A DNA stretch of 64,000 bases from Leptolyngbyaceae cyanobacterium C42_A2020_001 (GCA_015272515.1 JACYLN010000036.1:29160-93159), one strand, 5' to 3'. Shown: positions 9,791 to 19,558, counted from the first letter of the stretch. Numbers and translations are program-made. Notes: a model not told the origin generated them from the sequence alone.

Positions 9791-11188
9791 ATGGTTGTGA
9801 ACCGAGATAAGACACCCAGTGCTCAAGAAACGTTCTCCCAGATGGCTCAAGCGGCTGGATTGCGTGGTCGCGTTTTGTTGACAATTGGAATGCTGATCCT
9901 GGTTCGCCTGGGAATTTTTCTGCCCATTCCTGATATCGATCGCCAAGCCTTCGCCCAGAGCGTCCAAAACAACCCCGTAATCAGTTTCTTGGACATTTTT
10001 GCAGGAGGTGGGCTTTCCGCGCTGGGTATTTTCGCGCTTGGAATTTTGCCTTACATTAATGCCTCTATTATTCTTCAGCTATTAACAGCCGCGCTTCCTT
10101 CGTTGGAGAATCTCCAAAAAAACGAAGGTGAAGCAGGACGTAGAAAGATTTCTCAAATCACTCGTTATGTAGCGTTGGGGTGGGCAGTTGTTCAAAGTGT
10201 TGGATTAGCGTGGTGGGTGGTTAACAGTGGAGCCGCTCAGATTAACGGGCAACAGGTGCTGGCACAGCGAGCGGCAAACGGTGCCTTGTCATTTGTAACG
10301 CAGACTGGCGAGGCAGTGGGGCTGGCTGCGCTGATTCCATTTATTGCTTCCACTGCGCTGGCTTTAACGGCTGGCTCAATGCTGGTGATGTGGATCGGTG
10401 AACTGGTCACTGAGCGCGGGATCGGTAATGGAGCTTCCTTGCTGATTGTGGTGAGCATCGTATCGGGTCTACCTCGATCTTTAGGGCAAACTTTGGAACT
10501 TGCTCAAACAGGCGATCGCAGCCTGGTAGGTGGGATCATCATACTGCTTCTAGTCTTTTTGGTGATGATTGTCGGTATCGTGTTCGTGCAGGAAGGCACC
10601 CGTCGCATCCCAATTATTTCAGCTCGTCGTCAGGTGGGTCGCAAAACGTATTTGGAACGCAGTAGTTATTTGCCGCTTCGGCTGAATCAAAGCGGTGTAA
10701 TGCCTATCATCTTTGCGTCTGCTGTTTTGTTTCTTCCGGTTTATATTGCTGAATTCACCCGTAATCCTCTTCTGTCACAGGTTGCTTCATATCTGAGTCC
10801 AAGTGGACCCACTCCCTGGCTGTACATTGCGTTTTACCTATTGCTGATTCTTTTCTTCAGCTACTTTTGGACTTCTCTGGTGATTAACCCTGTCGATCTC
10901 TCGCAGAACCTTAAGAAAATGGGTGCCAGTATTCCAGGGATTCGTCCCGGTAAAGCAACTAGTGACTACATTGAGCGAGTCTTAAATCGACTGACATTTT
11001 TGGGTGCTATTTTCTTGGGTTTAGTTGCGATCGTCCCAACAGCAGTTGAGAGCGCTACCCGCGTAGAAACCTTTCGAGGATTTGGTGCAACTTCGCTGTT
11101 GATTGTAGTTGGTGTTGCCATTGATACTGCAAAACAGATTCAAACCTACGTTATCTCTCAACGTTATGAAGGAATGGTGAATCAGTAG
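9791..11188 (+). CDS. secY: Preprotein translocase subunit SecY
   Basis: SecY is the channel subunit of the Sec translocon in the plasma membrane, and in cyanobacteria also in the thylakoid membrane. The 465-aa protein has about ten hydrophobic segments. The conserved early segment [12 protein letters not shown] and the cytoplasmic loop signature [17 protein letters not shown] are visible. The adk GTG overlaps its stop (TAGTG), the classical spc-operon junction. Confidence 0.98.
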   Translation: MVVNRDKTPSAQETFSQMAQAAGLRGRVLLTIGMLILVRLGIFLPIPDIDRQAFAQSVQNNPVISFLDIFAGGGLSALGIFALGILPYINASIILQLLTAALPSLENLQKNEGEAGRRKISQITRYVALGWAVVQSVGLAWWVVNSGAAQINGQQVLAQRAANGALSFVTQTGEAVGLAALIPFIASTALALTAGSMLVMWIGELVTERGIGNGASLLIVVSIVSGLPRSLGQTLELAQTGDRSLVGGIIILLLVFLVMIVGIVFVQEGTRRIPIISARRQVGRKTYLERSSYLPLRLNQSGVMPIIFASAVLFLPVYIAEFTRNPLLSQVASYLSPSGPTPWLYIAFYLLLILFFSYFWTSLVINPVDLSQNLKKMGASIPGIRPGKATSDYIERVLNRLTFLGAIFLGLVAIVPTAVESATRVETFRGFGATSLLIVVGVAIDTAKQIQTYVISQRYEGMVNQ

Positions 11189-11736
11189 TGCCTCGACTCA
11201 TTTTTCTGGGAGCGCCTGGAGCCGGAAAGGGAACTCAAGCGGAAGCAGTTTCCGATCTGTTTGAAATTCCTCACATTTCTACGGGCGATATTCTGCGTTC
11301 AGCCGTTGCGGACCATACCTTGTTGGGAATTCAGGCGAAAACTTACATGGATCGAGGTGATCTTGTTCCAGATCAGCTAGTTGTTGATCTTATTCGTGAG
11401 CGACTTGCCCAGCCCGATGCTCAATCTGGTTGGATTCTAGATGGGTTTCCTAGAAACGTTCCTCAAGCTGAGTTTTTGGATAATTTGCTCAATAAAATTC
11501 ATCAGCCCTATGACTATGTCGTGAATTTTGATGTCCCCGATGAGGTTCTGGTTAGCCGGATGTTGGGGCGTGGACGAGCTGATGATACAGAAGAAGTAAT
11601 TCGTAACCGCTTGAAGGTATATCGAGAAAAAACAGCCCCGTTAATCGATTTTTATCAAGCTTGTGAAAAACTTGCCCATATCGACGGTTCTCAGTCTATG
11701 GAAGACGTTACAGCCGCTATCAAAAAATTGGTTTAA
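11188..11736 (+). CDS. adk: Adenylate kinase (short form)
   Basis: It interconverts ATP + AMP and 2 ADP. The P-loop GAPGAGKGT lies at residues 8-16, the conserved DGFPRN segment and the arginine-rich LID start ([16 protein letters not shown]) are present. At 182 aa it is the short type lacking the roughly 27-residue LID insertion. The GTG start at 11188 overlaps the secY stop by one base, so translation is probably coupled. Confidence 0.97.
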   Translation: MPRLIFLGAPGAGKGTQAEAVSDLFEIPHISTGDILRSAVADHTLLGIQAKTYMDRGDLVPDQLVVDLIRERLAQPDAQSGWILDGFPRNVPQAEFLDNLLNKIHQPYDYVVNFDVPDEVLVSRMLGRGRADDTEEVIRNRLKVYREKTAPLIDFYQACEKLAHIDGSQSMEDVTAAIKKLV

Positions 11737-11892
11737 TCTCCCTTTGCTCAAAATTTTCAAGCTTGTAGCTTTGTGTGATTCAAGTTATTTCCACTGAACC
11801 AGTTTTCTAGTCAAGTGGTTAAACCCCAAAGTTAAATAAACGCGTTAAGATGTTTTACTCAACCAGTGTTTCAAGATTTGTAGGAGGTTCTT

Positions 11893-12120
11893 TTGTCAAA
11901 ACAAGACTTGATTGAGATGGAGGGAACCGTTACAGAGTCGCTCCCAAATGCAATGTTTCGGGTCGATCTTGATAACGGATTCAACGTTTTAGCCCACATC
12001 TCAGGTAAAATTCGGCGGAATTACATCAAGATTCTTCCGGGCGATCGCGTCAAAGTCGAGCTAACCCCTTACGACCTGACCAAAGGACGAATTACATATC
12101 GACTCCGTAACAAGAAATAG
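11893..12120 (+). CDS. infA: Translation initiation factor IF-1
   Basis: IF-1 is a small OB-fold protein that blocks the A site during initiation. The 75-aa product ([20 protein letters not shown]) is nearly identical in pattern to other cyanobacterial IF-1 proteins. The start is a TTG at 11893 preceded by AGGAGG (11882-11887). It is 156 bases after adk, a gap in which I see no gene. Confidence 0.96.
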   Translation: MSKQDLIEMEGTVTESLPNAMFRVDLDNGFNVLAHISGKIRRNYIKILPGDRVKVELTPYDLTKGRITYRLRNKK

Positions 12121-12162
12121 TTGAAACATCCATCGTTGGCAGAGTAAACCCTGAATAAGCGC

Positions 12163-12192
12163 TTGACATTGTGATTTCAAAATTGATACTAT
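12163..12192 (+). promoter_or_regulatory. Candidate promoter inside the ribosomal cluster, before rpmJ
   Basis: A perfect TTGACA (12163-12168) is followed 18 bases later by TACTAT (12187-12192), preceded by TG one base upstream (extended -10). It lies 30 bases before the rpmJ ATG and just after infA, so it may drive the rpmJ-rpsM-rpsK-rpoA block independently. Confidence 0.55.
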
Positions 12193-12221
12193 ATTGAGTT
12201 TGTAGAACCGCCGTAAAGAAT

Positions 12222-12335
12222 ATGAAAGTTCGAGCATCGGTCAAGAGAATTTGCGAAAAGTGTCGGGTCATACGCCGTAAGGGCAGAGTTATGGTCATCT
12301 GCTCAAACCCGAAGCATAAGCAGCGACAGGGTTAG
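12222..12335 (+). CDS. rpmJ: 50S ribosomal protein L36 (zinc-ribbon type)
   Basis: A 37-aa reading frame starting [20 protein letters not shown]. It has the C-x2-C (residues 11, 14), C27 and H32 zinc ribbon of the C+ type of L36, and ends in a basic tail. L36 is the smallest 50S protein, bound near the peptidyl-transferase region. It sits between infA and rpsM, its usual place. Confidence 0.96.
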   Translation: MKVRASVKRICEKCRVIRRKGRVMVICSNPKHKQRQG

Positions 12336-12426
12336 GAGAGATAGGTTTAGGTCTTTAGATTTGGCTTGAAAGCGCAAATTGTGAGTGATTTAGTTAAAGC
12401 AGCAATTAGGACTAAGGGAGAGAAGC

Positions 12427-12810
12427 GTGGCACGGATTGCCGGAGTAGACCTTCCTCGCGATAAGCGAGTCGAGATTGGTCTAACCTACATTTATGGAAT
12501 TGGATTGACTCGTTCCAAAGCCGTCTTGAAGGCAACTGGAGTAAATCCTGATACCCGCGTCAAAGATCTAAGTGACGCTGACGTGGCTGCTTTAAGAGCA
12601 GAGGTTGAAGGGAGCTATCAAGTTGAAGGAGATCTCAGACGACTTGAGTCAATGAATATCAAGCGTCTAATGGACATTGGTACCTACCGAGGCAGACGAC
12701 ATCGCTTGGGGTTACCAGTTCGAGGTCAGAGAACTCGAACAAATGCTCGGACACGTCGAGGCGGACGTAGAACAGTGGCAGGTAAGAAGAAGGCACCTGG
12801 TAAGAAGTAA
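12427..12810 (+). CDS. rpsM: 30S ribosomal protein S13
   Basis: S13 contacts the P-site tRNA and the 50S subunit. The GTG start at 12427 gives [19 protein letters not shown], preceded by AAGGGAGA (12414-12421). The helix-two-turn-helix region ([19 protein letters not shown]) and the C-terminal [15 protein letters not shown] are standard. Length is 127 aa. Confidence 0.98.
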   Translation: MARIAGVDLPRDKRVEIGLTYIYGIGLTRSKAVLKATGVNPDTRVKDLSDADVAALRAEVEGSYQVEGDLRRLESMNIKRLMDIGTYRGRRHRLGLPVRGQRTRTNARTRRGGRRTVAGKKKAPGKK

Positions 12811-12960
12811 AGTTCAGCTTGGAGCGGTTTGTGTAAGAATCTGATGCTTCGCCTTAGTCTTTGTAGAACTGTTCTATTCATTCAAGCCGCCCTTTTGCTC
12901 GGCTTCAGGCAAAAAACTCTATTTAAGCCTCCCAACATCCATACTTCATAGAATCAGACA

Positions 12961-13359
12961 ATGGCACCAAGACAACCATCCAAACGATCAGGACCTCGCA
13001 AGCAGAAAAAGAATGTGCCCAACGGAGTGGCTTACATTCAATCCACCTTCAACAACACGATTGTGACGATTTCAGATACCAATGGTGAGGTAATTTCCTG
13101 GGCATCTGCTGGCTCAAGCGGATTTAAGGGAGCCAAGAAAGGTACCCCATTTGCTGCCCAAACAGCCGCTGAAAATGCTGCCCGTCGTGCTTCTGATCAG
13201 GGAATGCGTCAGATTGAAGTAATGGTGAGTGGTCCTGGCGCAGGACGCGAAACTGCAATTCGTGCGCTTCAAGGAGCGGGGCTTGAAATCACTTTAATCC
13301 GTGACGTAACTCCAATTCCCCATAATGGATGTCGTCCACCCAAGCGGCGGCGAGTTTAG
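12961..13359 (+). CDS. rpsK: 30S ribosomal protein S11
   Basis: S11 lies on the platform and contacts mRNA near the E site. The 132-aa product has the family core ([20 protein letters not shown]) and ends in [15 protein letters not shown]. The 150-base gap after rpsM carries a small hairpin (AAGCCG 12884-12889 with CGGCTT 12900-12905), but no T-run, so it is not a clear terminator. Confidence 0.98.
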   Translation: MAPRQPSKRSGPRKQKKNVPNGVAYIQSTFNNTIVTISDTNGEVISWASAGSSGFKGAKKGTPFAAQTAAENAARRASDQGMRQIEVMVSGPGAGRETAIRALQGAGLEITLIRDVTPIPHNGCRPPKRRRV

Positions 13360-13513
13360 TACCTGCGCTCGTATTTGTAATTCAATAACTCTTTTAGGCA
13401 TTGAAATAAGTTTGGCAAACTGTTTGAGATCATTTGCGAGGTAGCGAGGTTAATTGATGTGTTCGGTTTGTTTGAGCTTTGACTGTTTGTGATTTAGAGG
13501 GGGAGGTCGCTTG

Positions 13514-14464
13514 GTGGCACAGTTTCAAGTTGAATGTGTAGAAACTAAAACCGAAAGAGATCAAAGTCAGATTAGTCGGTTTGTTATAGAACCCCTTGAG
13601 CGTGGGCAAGGGACTACTTTGGGCAATGCTCTGCGGCGCGTGCTGCTTTCTAACCTCGAAGGCACTGCAATTACCGCTGTGCGGATTGCAGGAGTGAGCC
13701 ATGAGTTTGCCACAATTCCTGGAGTTCGAGAAGATGTTTTAGACATCTTACTCAATATGAAGAAGGTAGTGTTAAAAAGCTACTCTTCTCAACCTCAGAT
13801 TGGTCGTTTGACAGTGCAAGGTCCGATGACGGTCACTACTGCTCACTTTGAACTTCCATCCGAGGTGGAATTGGTAGATTCAAATCAGTATATTGCGACT
13901 TTGTCTCCAGGCGCAGTGCTTGAGATCGAGTTTCGCATTGAGAAGGGCAAAGGTTATCGTGCCGTTGAGAAAGGTCGTGACGAAACCTCTGCCCTTGATT
14001 TCCTTCAAATCGATTCCATCTTCATGCCAGTTCGGAAAGTGAATTACTCTGTTGAGGATGCCCGAATTGGTGAAGCGTTAGAAAAAGATCGCTTAATTAT
14101 GGAGGTTTGGACTAACGGTAGCCTGACACCTCAAGAGGCTTTAAGTCAAGCAGCCAATATTTTGGTTGATTTATTTAACCCTCTTCGAGAGATTACGTTT
14201 GAGCCTGCGGAGGAAGATGAAGGAGAGCGGGATGATCCGAATAATCAAATTCCAATCGAAGAACTCCAACTCTCTGTCCGAGCTTATAACTGTCTAAAAC
14301 GTGCTCAGATTAATTCCGTGTCTGACTTGTTGGACTACACCCAGGAAGACCTGCTGGAAATTAAGAACTTTGGGCAAAAGTCTGCTGAGGAAGTTGTAGA
14401 AGCTTTACAGCAACGATTGGGAATTACACTTCCTCAAGAAAAATCTTCTAAAAACAACCACTAG
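13514..14464 (+). CDS. rpoA: RNA polymerase alpha subunit
   Basis: Alpha forms the dimer that nucleates RNA polymerase assembly and contacts UP elements and activators. I choose the GTG at 13514 (MAQFQVECVETKTERDQ), preceded by AGGGGGAGG (13498-13506), over the TTG one codon earlier. The N-terminal dimerisation domain spans about residues 1-230 (LERGQGTTLGNALRRVLLSN). The C-terminal DNA-binding domain spans about 245-305 (LSVRAYNCLKRAQINSVSDL), after an acidic linker. Length is 316 aa, normal for cyanobacteria. Confidence 0.98.
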   Translation: MAQFQVECVETKTERDQSQISRFVIEPLERGQGTTLGNALRRVLLSNLEGTAITAVRIAGVSHEFATIPGVREDVLDILLNMKKVVLKSYSSQPQIGRLTVQGPMTVTTAHFELPSEVELVDSNQYIATLSPGAVLEIEFRIEKGKGYRAVEKGRDETSALDFLQIDSIFMPVRKVNYSVEDARIGEALEKDRLIMEVWTNGSLTPQEALSQAANILVDLFNPLREITFEPAEEDEGERDDPNNQIPIEELQLSVRAYNCLKRAQINSVSDLLDYTQEDLLEIKNFGQKSAEEVVEALQQRLGITLPQEKSSKNNH

Positions 14465-14521
14465 TTGATTGTTTTTGGTGTTTGTTAAAGAGAATTGGTA
14501 GAAGTTACTTCATTTTGTTCT

Positions 14522-14872
14522 ATGCGTCATCGCTGTCGTGTTTCACAATTAGGCAAGCCTGCCGATCAGCGTAAAGCTCTTTTGAGGGCGCTTACGACTG
14601 AGTTGATTCGGAACGGTCGAATCAAGACTACAAAAGCCCGTGCTCGTGCAGTGCGTTCTGAAGCTGAACGTATGATTACGTTGGCGAAGGATGGCTCTCT
14701 CGCAGCTCGTCGTCAGGCGATGGGATACATCTATGACAAGCAGCTTGTTCATGCATTGTTTGAGCAAGCAAGTGCTCGTTATGGCGATCGCAACGGCGGG
14801 TACACTCGAATTTTGCGAACCATTCCTCGTCGGGGTGATAACGCAGAAATGTCAATCATCGAACTGACCTGA
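14522..14872 (+). CDS. rplQ: 50S ribosomal protein L17
   Basis: L17 lies near the tunnel exit. I choose the ATG at 14522 because L17 proteins begin MRHRCRV. The TTG at 14495 would add nine residues and abuts a purine tract (14487-14494) with no spacing. No good Shine-Dalgarno sequence lies before the chosen start. The product is 116 aa with the motif [19 protein letters not shown]. Confidence 0.95.
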   Translation: MRHRCRVSQLGKPADQRKALLRALTTELIRNGRIKTTKARARAVRSEAERMITLAKDGSLAARRQAMGYIYDKQLVHALFEQASARYGDRNGGYTRILRTIPRRGDNAEMSIIELT

Positions 14873-14883
14873 ATTTTTGCGTA

Positions 14884-15735
14884 ATGCTTGCGAATTCATC
14901 ACAGCCAACTCAACGAGTCGCCCTGGTTATTCAATACCTGGGCACTCATTTTCATGGCTGGCAGTGGCAACCGAATCATCGTACTGTCCAGGAAGAGATT
15001 GAGCAGGCATTACAGAGTGTTATTGGATATCCGGTTAGAATTCATGGAGCTGGTCGTACTGATACTGGTGTACATGCGGCTGCTCAGGTTGCCCATTTTG
15101 AAGCACCAGAGCAAGTCCCGCCTCATCGATGGGCGGACATTTTGAATTCTCGTCTCCCTGCTGATATTTTGATTCGAGCTTCGGCATCTGTAGGTTCTAG
15201 CTGGCACGCACGATTTTCAGCAATCTGGCGGCGCTACCGCTATTTGCTTTATACAGAAGCGTGTCCAAACCTTTTTGTTCGCCCTTTTTCGTGGCATTAC
15301 TACCACAAACCATTGGATGAGTCTTTAATGCAAGAAGCGCTTACTCCATTGGTAGGTCGTCACCATTTAGCAGCATTTCATCGAGCAGGTTCAAAACGCC
15401 CCCATTCATGGGTCGATTTACAGGCGGCTGAGTGTCGTCGCAGCGGTTCCTTTATCTCGATTGAAGTTCAGGCAAGTGGTTTTCTTTATGGAATGATGCG
15501 GTTGCTGGTTGGGCTATTGGTGCAGGTGGGTCGGGGAGCGCGTTCCCCTAGCAGTTTTACTGAACTTTGGGCTTCCCAGCGTCGGGATGAAGTGAAGTAT
15601 GCGGCCCCTCCTCAAGGGCTTTGTCTCTTGAGGGTTGGTTACCCAGACTTTCCTTTTTCTCAAGAGATATGGTACGAGACTCAACCAATGTTTGTGTTTC
15701 CCTCGTTGACGAGTTCAGGAAGCATAGCCATGTAG
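14884..15735 (+). CDS. truA: tRNA pseudouridine synthase A
   Basis: It makes pseudouridine at positions 38-40 of the tRNA anticodon stem-loop. The catalytic aspartate is D60 in GAGRTDTGVHA, and the conserved ASGFLYGMMRLLVG segment is present in the C-terminal half. Length 283 aa is normal. The gene follows rplQ by 11 bases and is presumably co-transcribed with the ribosomal cluster, the usual cyanobacterial order. Confidence 0.97.
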   Translation: MLANSSQPTQRVALVIQYLGTHFHGWQWQPNHRTVQEEIEQALQSVIGYPVRIHGAGRTDTGVHAAAQVAHFEAPEQVPPHRWADILNSRLPADILIRASASVGSSWHARFSAIWRRYRYLLYTEACPNLFVRPFSWHYYHKPLDESLMQEALTPLVGRHHLAAFHRAGSKRPHSWVDLQAAECRRSGSFISIEVQASGFLYGMMRLLVGLLVQVGRGARSPSSFTELWASQRRDEVKYAAPPQGLCLLRVGYPDFPFSQEIWYETQPMFVFPSLTSSGSIAM

Positions 15736-15793
15736 ATTGATATTTTGACTTTCGATTTTTAGTTATTGAACTCAATTCTCAGGAACGACTGCG

Positions 15794-16249
15794 ATGAACA
15801 AGACTTACCTCCCTCCTTTAGATTCCATTGAGCGCAACTGGTATGTTGTTGATGCGACAGACCAACGGTTGGGGCGACTTGCTACGGAAGTTGCTCGCGT
15901 GTTACGTGGCAAAAACAAGCCAACCTACACCCCTTCAATGGATACGGGTGATTTCGTCATCATTATTAATGCTGAAAAGATTGATGTGACGGGTAAGAAG
16001 CGAACCCAGAAGCTTTACCGCCGTCATTCTGGTCGTCCTGGTGGGATGAAGGTAGAAACGTTTGCCAAGCTGCAAGCTCGTATTCCTGAGCGGATTATTG
16101 AGCAGGCAGTTAAGGGAATGCTGCCTAAAAACACGTTGGGAAGGCAATTGTTTACGAAGCTTAAGGTTTATGCCGGACCTGATCATCCACATCAAGCTCA
16201 ACAGCCTCAGCCCCTTGAAATTAACACTATTCCAGGAGGAGACTCTTAA
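15794..16249 (+). CDS. rplM: 50S ribosomal protein L13
   Basis: L13 is an early 50S assembly protein. The 151-aa product contains the family motif [20 protein letters not shown] and [20 protein letters not shown]. Its TAA overlaps the rpsI ATG. Confidence 0.97.
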   Translation: MNKTYLPPLDSIERNWYVVDATDQRLGRLATEVARVLRGKNKPTYTPSMDTGDFVIIINAEKIDVTGKKRTQKLYRRHSGRPGGMKVETFAKLQARIPERIIEQAVKGMLPKNTLGRQLFTKLKVYAGPDHPHQAQQPQPLEINTIPGGDS

Positions 16250-16656
16250 TGCAAGCAACGGAAGGGCGTGTTATGTATTTTGGAACTGGTCGTCGGAAAT
16301 CGGCGATCGCTCGCGTGCGTCTAGTTCCCGGTAATGGTCAACTAATCATCAATGGCAAACCTGGGGATCTGTATCTCCAGTTCAACCCGGACTATTTAGC
16401 AATCGCAAAAGCTCCTTTAGAAACTCTCGGTTTAGAGAATGAATACGATGTTCTGGTGAACGCCAGTGGAGGGGGGTTGACGGGACAGGCGGATGCTGTT
16501 CGTTTGGGAGTTGCTCGCGCTTTATGCCAACTCGACCCTGACAATCGTAAACCATTAAAAATTGAGGGTTATTTGACTCGCGATCCTCGTGCGAAGGAGC
16601 GTAAAAAGTATGGTTTGCGGAAGGCTCGGAAAGCGCCTCAATTCTCCAAACGGTAG
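16249..16656 (+). CDS. rpsI: 30S ribosomal protein S9
   Basis: S9 has a C-terminal tail that reaches the P-site tRNA. This ends in the canonical KAPQFSKR. The core [19 protein letters not shown] is visible. I choose the ATG at 16249, which overlaps the rplM stop and has AGGAGGAG (16233-16240) upstream. An internal ATG at 16273 is possible but has no site. Length is 135 aa. Confidence 0.96.
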   Translation: MQATEGRVMYFGTGRRKSAIARVRLVPGNGQLIINGKPGDLYLQFNPDYLAIAKAPLETLGLENEYDVLVNASGGGLTGQADAVRLGVARALCQLDPDNRKPLKIEGYLTRDPRAKERKKYGLRKARKAPQFSKR

Positions 16657-16732
16657 AGTGTGGATTGCTTTCACTTTATTGAGTACTGCTCGTTACAATT
16701 GATTTAGTTAGAGACGTTTTAGAGATTGAATC

Positions 16733-16966
16733 ATGGCAAAGCCTGATATTCACCCAACCTGGTATCCTGAGGCAAAAGTCTACTGCAATGGTGAAGTGGT
16801 AATGACTGTTGGTTCGACCAAGCCGGAACTGCATGTTGACGTGTGGTCGGGGAACCATCCTTTCTTCACGGGAACTCAGAAGATTATCGATACTGAAGGT
16901 CGAGTTGAGCGCTTCTTGCGGAAGTACGGCATGATGGACGAAGGGGCTGGGCAAGGCAATAAGTAG
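16733..16966 (+). CDS. rpmE: 50S ribosomal protein L31 (zinc-free type)
   Basis: L31 bridges the two subunits. The 77-aa product has the family layout (IHPTWYPEAKVYCNGEVVM ... SGNHPFFTGTQKIIDTEGR) but only one cysteine. The other three zinc-ligand positions of C+ L31 are lost (for example WSGNHPF instead of a Cys-containing HPF segment), so it should not bind zinc. Confidence 0.94.
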   Translation: MAKPDIHPTWYPEAKVYCNGEVVMTVGSTKPELHVDVWSGNHPFFTGTQKIIDTEGRVERFLRKYGMMDEGAGQGNK

Positions 16967-17026
16967 ACAATAGTCTTGTCTATCTGGTTTTCCAAATGCT
17001 CCTTCTTTTGGTGATTACGACTTCTT

Positions 17027-18142
17027 ATGGCTGAAGCTTATCTACTTGACAAGCTCAACTCTGTAGAACAGACGTTTGATGAACTAACGCGACGACTGGC
17101 TGATCCGGACGTGGCGAAAGATCATGCTGAGTTTCAAAAGTTGGCAAAAGCTCGTTCCTCTTTAGAAGAGGTCGTTTCTACTTTTGAGACTTGGAAGCAA
17201 ACTCAAGAACAACTGGCTGGTGCTCGGCAGATCTTAAAGGAGGCGGGGGGGGATCTTGAGCTTCAGGAAATGGCGGCACTGGAAGTTGAAGATTTAGAAA
17301 GCAAGTTGGAAGAGTTAGAAACTCGACTCAAGATCTTGCTGTTGCCCAGCGATCCAAATGATGACAAGAACATTATGTTGGAAATTCGCGCTGGAGCGGG
17401 TGGCGATGAAGCTAGCATTTGGGTGGGAGATTTGCTGCGTCTGTATTCTCGCTACGCGGAGACGCAAGGTTGGCGGATTAAACTGGTGAGCGAGTCTCCT
17501 GCGGATATGGGGGGATTTAAGGAGGCAATTCTTGAAATTCAGGGCGATCGCGTCTACAGCAAGCTGAAGTTTGAGGCTGGGGTACACCGAGTTCAGCGGG
17601 TTCCGGTCACTGAAGCGCAAGGACGGGTCCATACGTCAACGGCAACGGTGGCAGTCATGCCAGAAGTGGATGAGGTAGATGTCCACATTGACGCGAAGGA
17701 TATCGAGATGACTACCATGCGTTCGGGTGGTGCAGGTGGACAGAACGTGAACAAAGTGGAAACAGCCGTTGACTTGCTGCACAAACCGACTGGTATTCGC
17801 ATTAAGTGTATGGAAGAGCGATCGCAGCTTCAGAACCGTGAACGAGCAATGCAAATCTTGCGGGCAAAACTGTACGAAATCAAGATGCAGGAGCAGCAAG
17901 AAGCAGTACGGTCAGCCCGGTTGATGCAGGTCGGTACAGGTGCTCGCTCTGAAAAGATTCGTACCTACAATTACAAAGACAATCGAGTGACGGATCATCG
18001 GTTGAATCAAAACTTCTCATTGGCTCCCGTCTTAGAAGGAAATATTGAAGAGTTGATTCAAACCTGCATCACACGCGATCAGCAAGAGCGCCTGGAGCAG
18101 TTGGCGACAGAAGAGAGCAATGGTCAACCCTCGGTTGCGTAG
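17027..18142 (+). CDS. prfA: Peptide chain release factor 1
   Basis: RF1 terminates translation at UAA and UAG. The tripeptide anticodon region appears as [14 protein letters not shown], corresponding to PAT of E. coli RF1 (here PVT). The catalytic GGQ is in [16 protein letters not shown]. The 371-aa length and N-terminal coiled-coil domain are normal. It ends the long co-directional cluster, followed after two bases by the S4-domain gene. Confidence 0.97.
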   Translation: MAEAYLLDKLNSVEQTFDELTRRLADPDVAKDHAEFQKLAKARSSLEEVVSTFETWKQTQEQLAGARQILKEAGGDLELQEMAALEVEDLESKLEELETRLKILLLPSDPNDDKNIMLEIRAGAGGDEASIWVGDLLRLYSRYAETQGWRIKLVSESPADMGGFKEAILEIQGDRVYSKLKFEAGVHRVQRVPVTEAQGRVHTSTATVAVMPEVDEVDVHIDAKDIEMTTMRSGGAGGQNVNKVETAVDLLHKPTGIRIKCMEERSQLQNRERAMQILRAKLYEIKMQEQQEAVRSARLMQVGTGARSEKIRTYNYKDNRVTDHRLNQNFSLAPVLEGNIEELIQTCITRDQQERLEQLATEESNGQPSVA

Positions 18143-18144
18143 TC

Positions 18145-18924
18145 ATGTTACCGCGAGATGATTTGCTGAAAGGAGTTGAGAATCGCGAGGCTGTTGCACG
18201 CGTTATTGATCAAGCAGAGTTGGCAATCAAAACGTGGGAAGTTGTTTGTAGTGATTTTTTATCACCTCCTGAACTGGTTGAGATTCAGGAAATTTTTGTG
18301 CGGTTAACGGAAGTACAGATGGTTAGCTGGGGAGGCTATCCTCAAGCGGAACGGCAGCGACTGGCGATTGCTCGCTCGGAACTGCCGTTGTCAACAGAGC
18401 AAGTTGAACTATCTGCCCTAGAAATTGCGGGCAATTTTTTGTTTGATCCAGCTTCTCATCGAGACTTTTTAGGAGCGATTTTAGGCACTGGAATTGTGCG
18501 CGATAAAGTGGGTGATGTTTTGGTGTTGGGAGAGCGAGGTGCTCAGGCAATTGTTGTGCCTGAAATGGTTGGGTTTCTAACGATGAGCTTGACCCAGGTG
18601 CGCTCGGTTCCCGTTAAAACTCGCGCAATCGATTTTAACGAACTCAAAGTTCGCGAACCGAAGAAAAAAGAGATGATGACGGTCGAAGCGTCTACGCGGC
18701 TGGACGCGATCGCCTCTGCGGGATTTGGCATCTCACGCAGCAAGATGGTGGATTTGATTGAGGCCGGAGATGTGCGAGTGAATTGGAAAGAAACCACCAG
18801 CGCCAGCTACCTCGTAAAAGCGCACGATTTAATTGCTATTCGGGGAAAAGGGCGGGTTGAGGTTGGTGAAGTGGCGGTAACTAAGAAAGACCGCTATCGA
18901 GTACAACTCACACGCTATGTATAG
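18145..18924 (+). CDS. Photosystem II S4-domain protein (YlmH-like RNA-binding protein)
   Basis: A 259-aa protein with an N-terminal YlmH-type region (GVENREAVARVIDQAELAI; SWGGYPQAERQRLAIARSE) and a C-terminal S4 RNA-binding domain at about residues 185-245 (STRLDAIASAGFGISRSKMV). Cyanobacteria and plastids carry this family as the 'photosystem II S4 domain protein'. The exact role is unsettled, and relatives such as YlmH act on stalled ribosomes. It starts two bases after the prfA stop, so it is probably co-expressed with translation termination. That placement fits an RNA or ribosome function. Confidence 0.85.
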   Translation: MLPRDDLLKGVENREAVARVIDQAELAIKTWEVVCSDFLSPPELVEIQEIFVRLTEVQMVSWGGYPQAERQRLAIARSELPLSTEQVELSALEIAGNFLFDPASHRDFLGAILGTGIVRDKVGDVLVLGERGAQAIVVPEMVGFLTMSLTQVRSVPVKTRAIDFNELKVREPKKKEMMTVEASTRLDAIASAGFGISRSKMVDLIEAGDVRVNWKETTSASYLVKAHDLIAIRGKGRVEVGEVAVTKKDRYRVQLTRYV

Positions 18925-18929
18925 ATTGG

Positions 18930-19193
18930 TTAGAAGACATTTGATGAAAGAGCGCGATCGCTTTCCAAGTAGGTCTGATTTGTTGAATTACGCTCGTTCG
19001 ACAGAAGCGTAACTTTTTCCCAGCCATACTCTTGAGTAATACCTGGAAAGTTGGTTTCAAGTTGGCAGAGCATTTCACATAAAACTGCTGCGATCGCTTC
19101 GGCTTTGACCTGGTTATGGATCGTTTGAGCACACTGAAGATAGGTCAACAGCGTCACAGCACCATTTAGTGTCAGTTGTTCGAGATCAGCCAT
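18930..19193 (-). CDS. Small conserved-looking protein of unknown function
   Basis: An 87-aa soluble protein (MADLEQLTLNGAVTLLTYLQ) that looks all-helical in its first 50 residues and has a polar tail. I do not recognise a family. The ATG at 19193 has a good ribosome binding site (GAGGTGA on the minus strand), which supports translation. A second minus-strand frame in the same place (19132-18908) has no such support. It lies downstream of thiS on the same strand, with a structured 120-base spacer. Confidence 0.6.
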   Translation of the reverse strand: MADLEQLTLNGAVTLLTYLQCAQTIHNQVKAEAIAAVLCEMLCQLETNFPGITQEYGWEKVTLLSNERNSTNQTYLESDRALSSNVF

Positions 19194-19200
19194 ACATCAC

Positions 19201-19237
19201 CTCTAACGGAAAAAACTCGTATAGTTAGAGCTACGAG
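19201..19237 (-). promoter_or_regulatory. Interleaved inverted repeats overlapping the ribosome binding site (possible pseudoknot or attenuator)
   Basis: Reading the minus strand, CTCGTA / TACGAG (19237-19232 and 19221-19216) and CTCTAAC / GTTAGAG (19230-19224 and 19207-19201) are perfect and interleaved, the topology of an H-type pseudoknot. The first hairpin is followed by T6, as in an intrinsic terminator. The last arm runs into the GAGGTGA ribosome binding site of the 87-aa gene. It could simply be the thiS terminator, or an attenuator. Confidence 0.4.
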
Positions 19238-19314
19238 ATGTAGAGGCGTGATTTCATGCGGTAAAGGTAAAATTACCCAGGTGGGGTAGACTGTTGAATC
19301 AACCGCCGTTTGAA

Positions 19315-19527
19315 TCAGCCACCTCCAACAATTGTGACCACCTCCAGGCGATCGCCGGGCTTGATTTCAGTGTTCTCCCAAAATTGGCGATGTAAAATCT
19401 CACCGTTGTATTCCACTGCGACCATGCGGGGATTCATGCCTAACTGCTGCAAAAAATCAGGCAGTCGCGTGTGGGGGCTACATTGCCGCACTTCTCCATT
19501 GACTTGAAGCGATATTTGCTCGGACAT
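19315..19527 (-). CDS. thiS: Sulfur carrier protein ThiS
   Basis: ThiS is the ubiquitin-like protein whose C-terminal Gly-Gly is thiocarboxylated and donates sulfur to the thiazole ring of thiamine. The frame ends in LEVVTIVGGG and has the family pattern (QVNGEVRQCSPHTRLPDFLQ; MVAVEYNGEIL; GDRLEVV). I choose the ATG at 19527 (70 aa, the usual size). A TTG at 19554 would add nine residues but has no ribosome binding site. It follows the Nudix gene closely on the same strand. No thiG or thiO is in the window. Confidence 0.88.
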   Translation of the reverse strand: MSEQISLQVNGEVRQCSPHTRLPDFLQQLGMNPRMVAVEYNGEILHRQFWENTEIKPGDRLEVVTIVGGG

Positions 19528-19558
19528 TTGTAAGTTATTCGCCTGATACTCCAATTTT

